From Neorhizobium sp. UBA3556 (lineage in GTDB: Bacteria; Pseudomonadota; Alphaproteobacteria; Rhizobiales; Rhizobiaceae): a stretch of 64,000 nt of DNA. The position numbers and the translations under genes are program-made. This document shows positions 15,833 to 24,834 of the stretch, piece by piece; position 1 is the stretch's first letter; each line of letters starts with the position of its first letter. The notes under the pieces are model-generated. The model made no database searches. It was given only the letters and a program-made list of their open reading frames with translations, and had not been told where the DNA came from. The stretch spans positions 1,488,001-1,552,000 of the forward strand of contig DFNX01000016.1 in NCBI GenBank assembly GCA_002376235.1. The letters are read 5' to 3'.

Positions 15833-16426
15833 TTGACCCCGGCCAAGCCGAAAAGCGAAGAGCATGCCGCGCCGAAACTGCGGGCCGATGCTCGCCGCAA
15901 TCGTGACAAGCTGATTGAAATCGCCGCTCAAGCCTTTGCCGACAATGGTGTCGAGACATCGCTGGAAGATATCGCCCGCAAGGCCGGTGTCGGCATCGGC
16001 ACGCTTTACCGGCATTTTCCGACGCGCGAGCATCTGGTCGAGGTCGTCTATCAGCGGGAATTGCAGATTCTCGCGGATGCCGCCGATGAACTCGCACGCA
16101 CCGAAGCAGCCGATATTGCGCTCGAACAATGGATGCGCCGTTTTGTCAATTACATGGCGACCAAGCGCGGTATGGCGAGCAGCCTGAAGATCATCGCAAG
16201 CTCCAACTCCACCATGTTTGCCGAGGGCTTCGGGCGTATCCGCTCCTCCTTCGACAAGCTTTTGACGACCGCGCAGGACCAGAACCTGATCCGCAAGGAT
16301 ATCGGCCAGTCGGACCTGATGCACGCCATGTCCAGCATCTATTCTATCCCCGACACGCCCGAATGGCGTGACAGCGCCAACCGCCTGATTGGGCTGTTGA
16401 TGGATGGGATGCGCGTTCAGCGCTGA
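15833..16426 (+). CDS. TetR/AcrR-family transcriptional regulator
   Basis: A 197-residue regulator with a clear TetR HTH (SLEDIARKAGVGIGTLYRHF, about residues 43-62) after the arm ARRNRDKLIEIAAQAFADNG. The C-terminal domain matches the SbtR-like group in length. The only plausible start is TTG 15833, preceded by GGAGCAGGAA; no in-frame ATG occurs before residue 130. A seven-codon frame (ATG 15816) ends in a TGA that overlaps this TTG. The target is unknown; the molybdopterin oxidoreductase upstream is one possibility. Confidence 0.82.
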   Translation: MTPAKPKSEEHAAPKLRADARRNRDKLIEIAAQAFADNGVETSLEDIARKAGVGIGTLYRHFPTREHLVEVVYQRELQILADAADELARTEAADIALEQWMRRFVNYMATKRGMASSLKIIASSNSTMFAEGFGRIRSSFDKLLTTAQDQNLIRKDIGQSDLMHAMSSIYSIPDTPEWRDSANRLIGLLMDGMRVQR

Positions 16427-16444
16427 AACAAACTCCACATGCAA

Positions 16445-16475
16445 AAACGGCCCGGAAAACCGGGCCGTTTCGTTT
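16445..16475. terminator. Bidirectional intrinsic terminator (TetR gene / exoP operon)
   Basis: AAACGGCCCGG (16445-16455), loop AAAA, CCGGGCCGTTT (16460-16470) is a perfect 11-bp stem with a T-rich tail on the plus strand and A-rich flank giving T on the minus strand. It lies between convergent genes: the TetR gene and the long exoH-to-exoP operon. Confidence 0.85.
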
Positions 16476-16489
16476 CTAACTGCTCACCG

Positions 16490-18835
16490 CTATTCGGCTG
16501 CAACTTCCTTGTAGTCCCGATAGTAGGACAGGTAGTTGCTGCGCAGACGTTCCGGTGCGCCCGGATCGGCATATTTGTGCAGATCGGAAAGATCCGTCTT
16601 GTTGAGGATGACGCCAATCGTCTTGGCCGCGATCTGTGGTTCCGACTGAAGCACGCTCTGCACCGCCTTGGCCGGTGTCGCACCCCATTCGGTGACGAAC
16701 ACGAAAGCATCCGCATAAGGCTCGAAAGCCTTGGCATCGATGACCGGGATCAGCGGAGCGAGGTCGACGACGATGACGTCAAACGTGTCCTTGATGCTTT
16801 CCAGGAACTGGCTCATGCCGCTGGAAGCCAGAAGCTCGCTCGTATGGGTCACCTGACGGCCGCGCGTCGTCATCGGCAGGATGGTGAGGCGCGAACGGCG
16901 GTCGACACGGGCAACGCTGGTCCACGAGGTCTTGTTGAGGATGACATCGACGAGACCGACTTCCGGCTCGCTTGCCAGCATCTTCGAAAGACCCGGATTG
17001 CGAAGGTCGGCGTCGATGACCAGAGTACGGGCACCGCTCGATGCGATGAGACCGGCAAAGTTGGCGGCAACCGTCGATTTGCCCTCGCCGGGCAGGCAGG
17101 AGACGACGCCGATGACGGCGCATTTCTTGCCCTGCAGTACGATATCGCAGGCAAGCTTGGTGTTGCGCAGCGTTTCGGCGAACTGCGAACGCGGTGCCTC
17201 GACCGCAACACGCATCATCCGGCGGAAGGAGATCGGATCGCCCACCGGCTGGTTGGCGGCTTCTCCCTGTTCCGGCACGGCGGCAGGCTTCGGCGCATCT
17301 TCGCGCGCGGCACCGGCAATCCGCGGCAGGTAGCCGAGGAAACGCATACCGAGCTTCTGCTGCACATCTTCGCCGGTACGGAAGAAACGTTCACGCAATT
17401 CCAGAACGGCAGCGGCCGCACAGCCGATCAGAAGGCCGAGTATGACCGAAAGGGCCAAGGTCAGCGTCTTGCGCGGGCTGGATGGCGAGACAGGCACGCC
17501 CGCATCTGAGATCACCCGCGCCTTGGCGATCGGCAGAGACTGCTGCTGCGAGGCCTGCTCGAAACGCTGCAGATAGGACTCGTAAAGCGTCCTGAGAGCC
17601 GAAGCGCGCTGCTCCAGTTCCTGCAACTGCACCATGTTCACATTCGCATCGGCGTTGTTGCCGGCAACGCGCTGGATGTTTTCCCGCATCGATTCGACGC
17701 GTGACTGCGAAACGTCCAGGTCGTTCTTGAAGCTGCCGGTCAGCTGCTGCAATTCGCGGAACATCTGATTGGTGACGTCCTGCTTTTCGGCCTTCATTGC
17801 GATAGCCTGCGGATGATCGGCGCCGAATTGCTGGATGATCGCCTGCTCGCGGTCATTGATGCCGATATAGCGCTTGCGCAGGTCCTGCATCACCGTGTTG
17901 TCGGTGTCGCGGTTGGAAACCACGGCATTCTGCACTGCCGCTTCCGGCCCCTTGTCGATGATCGCCTTGTACTGGTTATAGCGAGCGGCGGCGGTTGCCG
18001 CATCGGCCTGGGCCACGATCAGCTGGCTGTTCAGGTCGGAAAGCTGCTGCGCCGACAGGAGTTCGCCGCGCGGGGAAATCAGACCCTTTTCACGCTTGAA
18101 CTGTTCGACCGCGAGCGACGCCTGCTGCGAGCGGGTATTCAGATCGTTTAGCCGCTCCTGCAGCCAGATGCTGGCGCGTTCGGTGGCGTCGAAATTAGCG
18201 TTGAGCTGCTCCGTCAGATAGGATTGCGCATAGGTCTTGGTGATCTGCGCCGAGAGCAGCTTGTCCGGCGAGCGCACGGAAACGGCAACGACCGAGCTGC
18301 GCCCGACGCGTTCCACCGTCAGCCATTGCTGGATGATCGCGGCGGCCTTCTCACGGCGGCCTGCTGCGATCTGTTCTTCGGTCAAGGGCGGCGGGGAGGC
18401 TGAAAAGATCGAGGTTGCACCGCGGATCATACCCTTGACATGATCGACCGGCGATTTCGGCGGATCAACGATCAGGGCGTTCTCATCGAGCTTCGCCTTG
18501 TCGACGACGCTGAGTGCCAGTTCCTTCGATTTCAGGATTTCCACCGCGCTCGACATGCGGTTGTCGAGCATCTGCGCTGACTGGACGTCCGATGCGTTTT
18601 CTTCCGCATAACGGGAAAGATTGTCGTCCATGAGAATGTTGGTCATGGACGTGTACATCGGCTGGGCAAAGACCAGATAAATCCCGGCCAGGACAACCAT
18701 AGCAACGACACAGGCAGCGATCACGCCAAGCCGGCGCATCGCTGCAGACCACAGCTTGTCGAGGTCGATGAACGTGTCGTGGTCTTTCGGTTCCGGGGGA
18801 AATATCGTCATCGGTCGAAAGTTAGCCTGATCCAT
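16490..18835 (-). CDS. exoP: ExoP: succinoglycan chain-length/export protein with BY-kinase domain
   Basis: A 781-residue polysaccharide co-polymerase fused to a bacterial tyrosine kinase. The N-terminal Wzz domain has a first membrane helix (VIAACVVAMVVLAGIYLVFA), a long coiled-coil periplasmic region and a second helix (TLALSVILGLLIGCAAAAVL) near residue 460. The cytoplasmic C-terminal part has Walker A CLPGEGKSTVAANF, Walker A' TLVIDADLRNPG and Walker B DVIVVDLAPL. It ends in a Tyr cluster (NYLSYYRDYKEV) that is autophosphorylated in this family. ATG 18835 is chosen because the longer start (18898) lies in a hairpin. It is the last gene of the exoHKLAMONP unit and sets succinoglycan chain length with ExoQ and ExoT. 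Confidence 0.93.
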   Translation of the reverse strand: MDQANFRPMTIFPPEPKDHDTFIDLDKLWSAAMRRLGVIAACVVAMVVLAGIYLVFAQPMYTSMTNILMDDNLSRYAEENASDVQSAQMLDNRMSSAVEILKSKELALSVVDKAKLDENALIVDPPKSPVDHVKGMIRGATSIFSASPPPLTEEQIAAGRREKAAAIIQQWLTVERVGRSSVVAVSVRSPDKLLSAQITKTYAQSYLTEQLNANFDATERASIWLQERLNDLNTRSQQASLAVEQFKREKGLISPRGELLSAQQLSDLNSQLIVAQADAATAAARYNQYKAIIDKGPEAAVQNAVVSNRDTDNTVMQDLRKRYIGINDREQAIIQQFGADHPQAIAMKAEKQDVTNQMFRELQQLTGSFKNDLDVSQSRVESMRENIQRVAGNNADANVNMVQLQELEQRASALRTLYESYLQRFEQASQQQSLPIAKARVISDAGVPVSPSSPRKTLTLALSVILGLLIGCAAAAVLELRERFFRTGEDVQQKLGMRFLGYLPRIAGAAREDAPKPAAVPEQGEAANQPVGDPISFRRMMRVAVEAPRSQFAETLRNTKLACDIVLQGKKCAVIGVVSCLPGEGKSTVAANFAGLIASSGARTLVIDADLRNPGLSKMLASEPEVGLVDVILNKTSWTSVARVDRRSRLTILPMTTRGRQVTHTSELLASSGMSQFLESIKDTFDVIVVDLAPLIPVIDAKAFEPYADAFVFVTEWGATPAKAVQSVLQSEPQIAAKTIGVILNKTDLSDLHKYADPGAPERLRSNYLSYYRDYKEVAAE

Positions 18836-18864
18836 TGTGTCATCCGCTCTGGGGAAATAGTGCA

Positions 18865-18889
18865 GGAAAGGCGAATGTCTCGCCTTTCC
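18865..18889. terminator. Hairpin between exoN and exoP
   Basis: GGAAAGGCGA (18865-18874) pairs with TCGCCTTTCC (18880-18889) around a five-base loop. It lies just after the exoN stop and 30 bp before the preferred exoP start. There is no T-tract on the minus strand, so it may be an attenuating or RNA-stabilising stem rather than a full terminator. Confidence 0.5.
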
Positions 18890-18904
18890 CGTAATCATTA
18901 TGCG

Positions 18905-19810
18905 TCAAGCCGCGCGTACCTTGGTCGCGTGTGCATCGAGCAGTTCCTGGATCGTCACGGCCAGATCGCCGCTCATGTCCGCACGCATCATCGCGAAGGC
19001 AACATTTGCCTCGATGAAGCCGCGCTTGGATCCGCAGTCGAATGTACGTCCCTGGTAAGGATGCGCATGGAAAGGCTGAACCTTCAACAGTTTCTGCATG
19101 CTGTCGGTCAGCTGGATCTCGTTGCCGGCGCCGCGCTCCTGGCTTTCGAGAAGCTCGAAGATCTGCGGCTGCAGAATATAACGACCGTTGAGGTAATAGT
19201 TCGACGGCGCATCGGCCGGCTTCGGCTTTTCCACCATGCCGGTGACCTGGAAACCGTGGCGAACATCCTGGCCGATCTCAACCACGCCATAGCTCGACGT
19301 CTCTTCCGGTGCGCATTGCTCAACCGCAAAAACGTTGCCGCCGACTTCCTCATAGAGGTCCATCAGGCCGGACATGCAGCCGCGGGCGCCATAGGAAACC
19401 ATGTCGGGCAGAAGCAGCGCGAAAGGCTCGTCGCCCACCAGTTCACGGGCGCACCAGACCGCGTGGCCGAGACCGAGCGGCACCTGCTGGCGCGTGTAGC
19501 TGACAGTGCCGGCGAGCGGCAGCATCTTTTCCAGCTGCGCCACCTGCACGGTCTTGCCGGAACGGGTGAGGCTGGCAATCAGTTCGGGATTGCTGTCGAA
19601 ATAGTCTTCAATGGCGGTCTTGTTGCGGCTGGTGACGAAAATGATGTTTTCGATGCCCGCCTGCATGGCTTCATCAACGGCATATTGCACGACCGGACGA
19701 TCGACGATCGTCAGCATTTCCTTCGGCATGGCCTTCGTCGCGGGCAGGAAACGGGTTCCATTGCCTGCGACAGGGATTACGGCCTTCCGAACTGGTCTCT
19801 TCAAATTCAT
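18905..19810 (-). CDS. exoN: ExoN: UTP-glucose-1-phosphate uridylyltransferase
   Basis: A 301-residue GalU-type nucleotidyltransferase making UDP-glucose from UTP and glucose-1-phosphate, the donor for the glucose residues of succinoglycan. The signature KAVIPVAGNGTRFLPATKAM and the metal/phosphate-binding KEML sit at residues 9-33. The family motifs VEKPKPADAPSNYYLNGRYI and TFDCGSKRGFIEANVAF are also present. It is cytoplasmic and lies in the middle of the minus-strand exo operon, 45 bp after exoO. A housekeeping galU elsewhere in the genome is likely. Confidence 0.93.
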   Translation of the reverse strand: MNLKRPVRKAVIPVAGNGTRFLPATKAMPKEMLTIVDRPVVQYAVDEAMQAGIENIIFVTSRNKTAIEDYFDSNPELIASLTRSGKTVQVAQLEKMLPLAGTVSYTRQQVPLGLGHAVWCARELVGDEPFALLLPDMVSYGARGCMSGLMDLYEEVGGNVFAVEQCAPEETSSYGVVEIGQDVRHGFQVTGMVEKPKPADAPSNYYLNGRYILQPQIFELLESQERGAGNEIQLTDSMQKLLKVQPFHAHPYQGRTFDCGSKRGFIEANVAFAMMRADMSGDLAVTIQELLDAHATKVRAA

Positions 19811-19855
19811 TCCCTAGTCCTTTCCAGGGGGCATACACGCCCGATTGATCGGATT

Positions 19856-20806
19856 TCAGTTGACACCGGCCGCCTTGACGAACCGGCGCATGCGAACAGC
19901 GATAGGCATGCGGAAGTGCTTGAGCGCTCCCGGTGCTTTCAACGCGGTTTTGAGGAACCCACCGAGCGACTTGGCCTTGACCTTGTCGACGAGGGTAAGA
20001 AACGAGCGGGCTTCGATGATGCTGTGCGTGCGGCGATGCTGGGCCGCCATCTCGGCCGGGCCGAGAGAGTAGCGCGCCATGAACCGGCGGTCGCCTTCCA
20101 GCATGTCATCGAGGTGCTGATGTTTGAGCACGCGGGAGATCGACCCCTGCATGAGATAATAGACATAGCCCGGATCGGGATCCGTGGCGCAACGCCCGCC
20201 GCTGGCCAGAACCGAGGCGAACAGGATGTAATCCTCGCCGATCCTCAAGCCTTCGTCGAAACCGAGATCATTCGCCAGCAGAAAGGCGCGATCAAAGATC
20301 GGTTTCATGTAGCCGTAGTTGAAAGTCGTCTTGAAGATCAGGTTGGAATCGATGAATTCCGCAAGCGTGATCTCCGGCTTCTCTTTCAGGTACCGCTTGT
20401 CGAACATCGTCTTCGCAGGACCGCCTTCGATCGGTACGACATCGACGTTATCGACCACCATCTGCGCATCGAGCGCCGCCGCCCGCTGCAGCATGGACAG
20501 GGAACGCTCCGGATAAACCGCATCGTCGGAATCGAGTGTCGCAACGAAACGGCCGATCGCAGCGGCAATACCGGTATTGCGCGCCCTGCCCGGCCCGCCA
20601 TTCTGCGGCTGGCGGATCAGCCGCACGCGCGGATCGGTATAGGTTTCGGCAAGCGCCACCGTTCCATCGGTCGAACAGTCGTCGACGACGATCACTTCGA
20701 CAGTCACGCCGACCTGCGCCAGCGCGCTGTCGATCGCACGTGCGAGCGTCTCTTCCGCATTATAGGCGGCAATGATGAAGCTGATATCGGGTATCCCGCT
20801 ATCCAT
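19856..20806 (-). CDS. exoO: ExoO: succinoglycan glucosyltransferase (GT2)
   Basis: A 316-residue family 2 glycosyltransferase with ISFIIAAYNAEETLARAIDS, VIVVDDCSTDG and the DxD segment TLDSDDAVYPERS. In Sinorhizobium ExoO adds the fifth sugar, a beta-1,6-linked glucose that starts the side chain. ATG 20806 sits ten bases after GGAGG; a GTG at 20812 that overlaps the exoM stop is an alternative. Its position between exoM and exoN matches the known gene order and gives the assignment. Confidence 0.88.
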   Translation of the reverse strand: MDSGIPDISFIIAAYNAEETLARAIDSALAQVGVTVEVIVVDDCSTDGTVALAETYTDPRVRLIRQPQNGGPGRARNTGIAAAIGRFVATLDSDDAVYPERSLSMLQRAAALDAQMVVDNVDVVPIEGGPAKTMFDKRYLKEKPEITLAEFIDSNLIFKTTFNYGYMKPIFDRAFLLANDLGFDEGLRIGEDYILFASVLASGGRCATDPDPGYVYYLMQGSISRVLKHQHLDDMLEGDRRFMARYSLGPAEMAAQHRRTHSIIEARSFLTLVDKVKAKSLGGFLKTALKAPGALKHFRMPIAVRMRRFVKAAGVN

Positions 20807-20808
20807 GT

Positions 20809-21738
20809 TCACGCAGCCTCCGGGGTGCCGTATTGGCGGATTTCACGAACGCCGAGCATGCCCATCACGGCGCCGACATGCAGCGCGCCACGCAGCGCAT
20901 AACGATTGCGCTTCACCGGCATCAACGTGAAGGCGGCGGCGATTGCGCCACAATAACCGGCCTTTGTGGCAGCGATGAGAGCCTTCGGAAAACGCTTCAC
21001 GCCGCCATTCTTTGCCGCAACGATCCGACCATGGGTCTGGCCCGAACGGAAACGACGCTTTGCAAGCCAGAGGAAGCTTGCCCGGCTTACCGGCACCGGT
21101 TCCAGCACCAGCGCATCTTCGGCGAATTCGATCCGCCCGCCGCTTTCCGTCAGCTGCGAGAAGAAATGTGTGTCCTCGCCTCCGCTCTGGCCGAGCGAAA
21201 GCTCGAAACGGCGGCCGGTAATCAGGGCTGAGCGCATGTCGAGCAGCGTATTGCAGGTGTAACCGGTGATGATCCGGCCATCGACCCAGACCGGCATGGT
21301 CGAGTGGAAATCACCATTGCGCATCCAGGCGGCAGTGTCGTCGCCATAAAGCGCACGCACCGGACCGAGCACGGCCTCCGCACCCGTCTGCCGTGCCTTT
21401 TCATAAAGGGCTGCCAGCCATTCCGGCGTCGCCGTCTCGTCATCGTCGATGAAGGCGAGAAAATCAGCGTCGGCCGAAGTGAGGCAGGCATTGCGGGCAA
21501 TCGAGATATTCGACTTCGGGCAATGGACGTAGAGGATCGGGAAAGGAGACTGCGCGCGAACACTGTCCACCAGGTCGCTCGCACTCGGCACCGCATCATT
21601 GTCGGCCACGATCAGGCGCAGCGAGACGCCTGCCGGAACGGTCAGCCTGAACAGCGATTCCAGCGTCTCCTTAAGCGCCGGACGCCGATAGGTGCAGATG
21701 CCGATGTCGATTCTTGCCACGGTGAGATCAGCCGTCAT
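20809..21738 (-). CDS. exoM: ExoM: succinoglycan glucosyltransferase (GT2)
   Basis: A 309-residue family 2 glycosyltransferase with IDIGICTYRRPALKETLES, RLIVADNDAVPSA and the acidic FLAFIDDDETATPEWL. ExoM adds the fourth sugar (beta-1,4 glucose) to the lipid-linked intermediate. The start at 21738 overlaps the exoA stop by four bases (ATGA), which indicates translational coupling. A longer open frame reaching 21918 lies inside exoA and is rejected. The identity rests on the conserved order exoA-exoM-exoO. Confidence 0.9.
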   Translation of the reverse strand: MTADLTVARIDIGICTYRRPALKETLESLFRLTVPAGVSLRLIVADNDAVPSASDLVDSVRAQSPFPILYVHCPKSNISIARNACLTSADADFLAFIDDDETATPEWLAALYEKARQTGAEAVLGPVRALYGDDTAAWMRNGDFHSTMPVWVDGRIITGYTCNTLLDMRSALITGRRFELSLGQSGGEDTHFFSQLTESGGRIEFAEDALVLEPVPVSRASFLWLAKRRFRSGQTHGRIVAAKNGGVKRFPKALIAATKAGYCGAIAAAFTLMPVKRNRYALRGALHVGAVMGMLGVREIRQYGTPEAA

Positions 21739-22763
21739 GCAGCCCTCTTTCGTCGAATACGAAGCAATTCCATCCAGAACCCCGCCGACCAGGCAAGGTG
21801 CATGATCATCGCGGGAATGGTCGCAAGGAGTGCAATCATATTGCGCTGGCCGATCGCCATATAGGCACCGTAAGCGACGCAGGCGATCATCCAGACGGCA
21901 ACCGGTACGGCCGCCCACCAGTAGAGCAATGCGAGAACCGCACCGGCAACCACGGGCGCTACGGCAAGCGGGATCGCCTGACGGATCTTCGGGATGGAGC
22001 GATGTTTCAGAAGGTTCTTCGCCCGGCCCCGGCCATAACCGAGATACTGGCGAAACAGCGCCGAGGCACTGGAGCGCGGATAATAGGTCATGAAGGTTTC
22101 ACCCGTCATCCAGACGCGGAAACCGGCGTTCCTGAGTCGGAAGTCCAGCTCGGCATCCTCGTTATGGCTGAATGTCTCGTCATAACCGCCGACCTGGCGA
22201 TAGGCCGCGATCCGCATCAGCGCATGGTGGCCATGATCGACCCACTCACCGCCGCCGCCAGCGCGGTGCTTTGAGCCGCCATTGCCGAGCTTGGAATTCT
22301 GGGCAATCGCCGCTGCCTGCTGAAACGCGCCGAAGCCGACCGTTTCCATGCCGACCACAACCGAATCCGCCTGATGAAGAACCGCCTCCTCGATCAACGC
22401 CTGGCAATAATTGTCAGGATAATCGCCATGGGCGTCGATGCGGATCAGATAGTCGCGACCGTCACCATAGGTCTGGACCGCGAGGTTCATCGCCGCGCTC
22501 TGGATGCGCTTGGGATTGTCGAGAAGCACGAGATCGCGGATTTCGCCGATCATGCGGCGCACGATATCCGGCGTGCCGTCGCGGCTACCGCCATCGGCAA
22601 CGACGATCAGCATGTCGGTCTCGCCTCTCTGCAGCGAGAACTTGCGCAGCAGCGCCTCGATCGTCTTTGCCTCGTTGAGGCATGGAATGACCATCAGAAC
22701 ACGCGGATTAGCTGTGATTTCAGAAGGTTGGTTCGACATGTCGGAACCGGAAACGCTACTCAT
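21735..22763 (-). CDS. exoA: ExoA: succinoglycan beta-1,3-glucosyltransferase (GT2)
   Basis: A 342-residue membrane-associated GT2 with VLMVIPCLNEAKTIEALLRK, IVVADGGSRDGTPDIV and the DxD in YLIRIDAHGDYPDNY. QLGYGRGR-like and C-terminal hydrophobic helices (LAVAPVVAGAVLALLYWWA, then CVAYGAYMAIG) anchor it. ExoA adds the first glucose, beta-1,3, to the galactose laid down by ExoY. ATG 22763 is favoured by GAGGTGG nine bases upstream. A GTG at 22781 that overlaps the exoL stop is possible. Confidence 0.9.
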   Translation of the reverse strand: MSSVSGSDMSNQPSEITANPRVLMVIPCLNEAKTIEALLRKFSLQRGETDMLIVVADGGSRDGTPDIVRRMIGEIRDLVLLDNPKRIQSAAMNLAVQTYGDGRDYLIRIDAHGDYPDNYCQALIEEAVLHQADSVVVGMETVGFGAFQQAAAIAQNSKLGNGGSKHRAGGGGEWVDHGHHALMRIAAYRQVGGYDETFSHNEDAELDFRLRNAGFRVWMTGETFMTYYPRSSASALFRQYLGYGRGRAKNLLKHRSIPKIRQAIPLAVAPVVAGAVLALLYWWAAVPVAVWMIACVAYGAYMAIGQRNMIALLATIPAMIMHLAWSAGFWMELLRIRRKRAA

Positions 22764-22777
22764 GACCATATTCCACC

Positions 22778-23971
22778 TCACGACTGCATGGTTGACGCAG
22801 CCTGTATTTCAGCAGGCGAGCGAAAATCGGGTTTTAGCGATGCGAGCTTTGCCACCAGCGCCCGGCAATCGGCCGGACCGGTAATCCATTGGCCGCGCTC
22901 GATCGCGGCGATCCGGGCAAATTCCTCGGCGTAAATTTCTGCTGTCATCTCAGAAAACAGGGCCTCCAGCGCGTGCGGCGTCACGGCATCGATCGTTATG
23001 CCGAGATCGCGGCGGCTAAGAAAACGGCCGGTCTCAGTGGTTTTCAGTGCAATCGGCACCGCGCCGTAAAGCCCGCCCTCATAAAGACGGTTCGGCAGCA
23101 GCCATTCGGAGTTCAGCCCTTCTTCGAAGAAATCGATCGCCCAGTTGAACTGCACCTCGTCATAGATGCGGGCGAGATCCTCCGGATTCTGGTAGGAACC
23201 ATGGAAGGTCACATGCGGCGCGTCGGCGACGATCCTATCGAAATCGGAAAATTCGCTATAGGCCGGGCGACCGCGCAGCACGATCTCGACCTTGCCATCC
23301 ATGCGGCGGGCGAAATCGGTCAGGATCGAAAGCGACTTGGCGCAACGGATCGCGCCGAACCAGCCGATCCGCCATGGCTCTCCAGCCTTCGGCGCGCGGG
23401 GCGCCGGCTGAAGCGGCAAACTATCAGGATCGAGCGCGAGAACCTTGTTTTCCAAAAGCAGCACAGGCAGCGAAAGCCCGGAGCGCGGCTGGAAGAAGTT
23501 TTCGACAAACGCCGGAGAGCTGGTGATCAGCAACTGCGCATTGCGGCCGAAATGGCGCTGGAATGCGCGCACCAGACGTCCCTTCCAGCCTTCGTCGAGC
23601 AGCAGGCGATGGATATCGAGGCATTCGTAGACGATCGGCAGGTTGCGATCGAACAGACGCGCCGCCTGGCCCGCGAGAGCCAGCGTTTCGAGATTGCGGG
23701 CGATGATCACGTCGGGACGGTCGATACCGGCAAGCCTGCCCTTCAGCCCCGCGCTCGCCTTGACGATCGCGCCGATCCTTTGCGCAAATTTTCCGTCGGA
23801 TGTCTCGCCCAGCACGACGGTGCGCACGCCAGCCTCACCCTCGAGCAGATTGCGTCCTCTGGTAAAGCCCGCAACCGTCACGTCTGCTCCCCCGGCTTTC
23901 AGGGTAAGCACACGCCGCCTGATGGCCGCATCGGCCAGGTCATGGGCGAGATAGAGAACGTTTATGCTCAA
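22778..23971 (-). CDS. exoL: ExoL: succinoglycan glucosyltransferase
   Basis: A 397-residue GT-B-like glycosyltransferase beginning LSINVLYLAHDLADAAIRRR. ExoL adds the third sugar (beta-1,4 glucose). It shows the family elements DRPDVIIARNLETLALAGQ, PIVYECLDIHRLL and ENKVLALD, and a C-terminal EGGLYGAVPIALK segment typical of nucleotide-sugar binding. The start is TTG 23971 with AGGAG eight bases upstream. The longer ATG start at 24082 would overlap exoK and adds unrelated sequence. It lies between exoK and exoA as in Sinorhizobium. Confidence 0.87.
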   Translation of the reverse strand: MSINVLYLAHDLADAAIRRRVLTLKAGGADVTVAGFTRGRNLLEGEAGVRTVVLGETSDGKFAQRIGAIVKASAGLKGRLAGIDRPDVIIARNLETLALAGQAARLFDRNLPIVYECLDIHRLLLDEGWKGRLVRAFQRHFGRNAQLLITSSPAFVENFFQPRSGLSLPVLLLENKVLALDPDSLPLQPAPRAPKAGEPWRIGWFGAIRCAKSLSILTDFARRMDGKVEIVLRGRPAYSEFSDFDRIVADAPHVTFHGSYQNPEDLARIYDEVQFNWAIDFFEEGLNSEWLLPNRLYEGGLYGAVPIALKTTETGRFLSRRDLGITIDAVTPHALEALFSEMTAEIYAEEFARIAAIERGQWITGPADCRALVAKLASLKPDFRSPAEIQAASTMQS

Positions 23972-24038
23972 ACGGGCATGCTCCTGTGCTGAAAAACTCA
24001 ACGCAATATGACAAGCGAAGAAATGGCTGCGGTCAGGC

Positions 24039-24830
24039 TCAATCGAGATTGCAGGCGACGGATTCAGGGAACTGGCAACCATCCCCCTGGGCGGTGAAGG
24101 AAACCCGGTCGATCACCATGGATGCCTGCCCCTGATAGGAGAAGCGGCCCATCCAGTCCTTCAGCGTGTCGGTACCCCACAGGCTGAGCATGATCTTCTG
24201 GTCATTGGTCGGAATTTTCGAAGGGTCGGTCACTTCATGAACGAGCTTGCCGTTGACGAAGTAGCGAAGGCGGTCCTTTTCCCAGACGAAGGCATAGTCG
24301 TTAAAACCCTGATCGGCGCCGCCGGCGACGGGAATGAGCTTCTCGTTACCGCCCTTGCCGTTGATATACTGGTTGACCTGGACCTGGTTGGTGTTCTTGC
24401 CGAGCACCTCGAAGTCGATCTCGTCCCAGGGCTTCTTGTCGGTCGGGCCGATATAGGTGAAGAAGGCCGAGTTGAGACCCGAACCGGTCGCCGCCTTCAT
24501 CCGCACTTCATAGGTGCCGTAAAGGTAGCGCGCCTTGGTCTGAACTTCGCCGCAGAGAAACTTGCGATCCTTCGACTGGCCTTCGGAAAAATTCAGCGTC
24601 AGGGTGCCGCCTGCCGTATCGATCTGCTTTTTCGACCAGGTGCAATTCTGGTGCGAGCCGTTGGTCCAGCCGTCTGCGACATACCAGAAGGATCGGTCAA
24701 AACTGTCGAAATTCTCGACGAACGACTTGTTGTTCAACGTACCCTGCGCCGCAGCCGGCATGGCGGCGGAAAGAAAGGAAAGGCCCAGAGTGGAGATGGC
24801 GGCCGCGATTTTGTGTGCGATGGTCGTCAT
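24039..24830 (-). CDS. exoK: ExoK: secreted endo-beta-1,3-1,4-glycanase (GH16)
   Basis: A 263-residue glycoside hydrolase family 16 enzyme with a Sec signal peptide (residues 1-29, ending AAAQ). The catalytic motif WDEIDFEVLG gives nucleophile Glu137, helper Asp139 and acid/base Glu141. ExoK cleaves nascent succinoglycan into lower-mass material. The flanking SWY/WYVADGWTNGS and CGEVQTKARYLYGTYEVR strands are typical of the family. It lies 4 bp downstream of exoH and is co-transcribed. The characteristic two-Cys arrangement of lichenases is seen (C63, C93, plus a C-terminal pair). Confidence 0.93.
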   Translation of the reverse strand: MTTIAHKIAAAISTLGLSFLSAAMPAAAQGTLNNKSFVENFDSFDRSFWYVADGWTNGSHQNCTWSKKQIDTAGGTLTLNFSEGQSKDRKFLCGEVQTKARYLYGTYEVRMKAATGSGLNSAFFTYIGPTDKKPWDEIDFEVLGKNTNQVQVNQYINGKGGNEKLIPVAGGADQGFNDYAFVWEKDRLRYFVNGKLVHEVTDPSKIPTNDQKIMLSLWGTDTLKDWMGRFSYQGQASMVIDRVSFTAQGDGCQFPESVACNLD

Positions 24831-24834
24831 GGTT

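Noticed and set aside
18836..18898. Longer exoP start at 18898
   Set aside because: The start would lie within a perfect hairpin and adds 21 residues unlike the family. ATG 18835 leads straight into the expected N-terminus.
18779..20902. A 707-codon open frame on the plus strand
   Set aside because: It is fully antisense to exoN, exoO and the end of exoP, has no recognisable domain and no ribosome site. Long antisense frames are common in GC-rich DNA.
20807..21918. The 369-codon version of exoM starting at 21918
   Set aside because: The extra N-terminus lies inside exoA. The ATGA overlap at 21735-21738 and the conserved GT2 start mark the true beginning.
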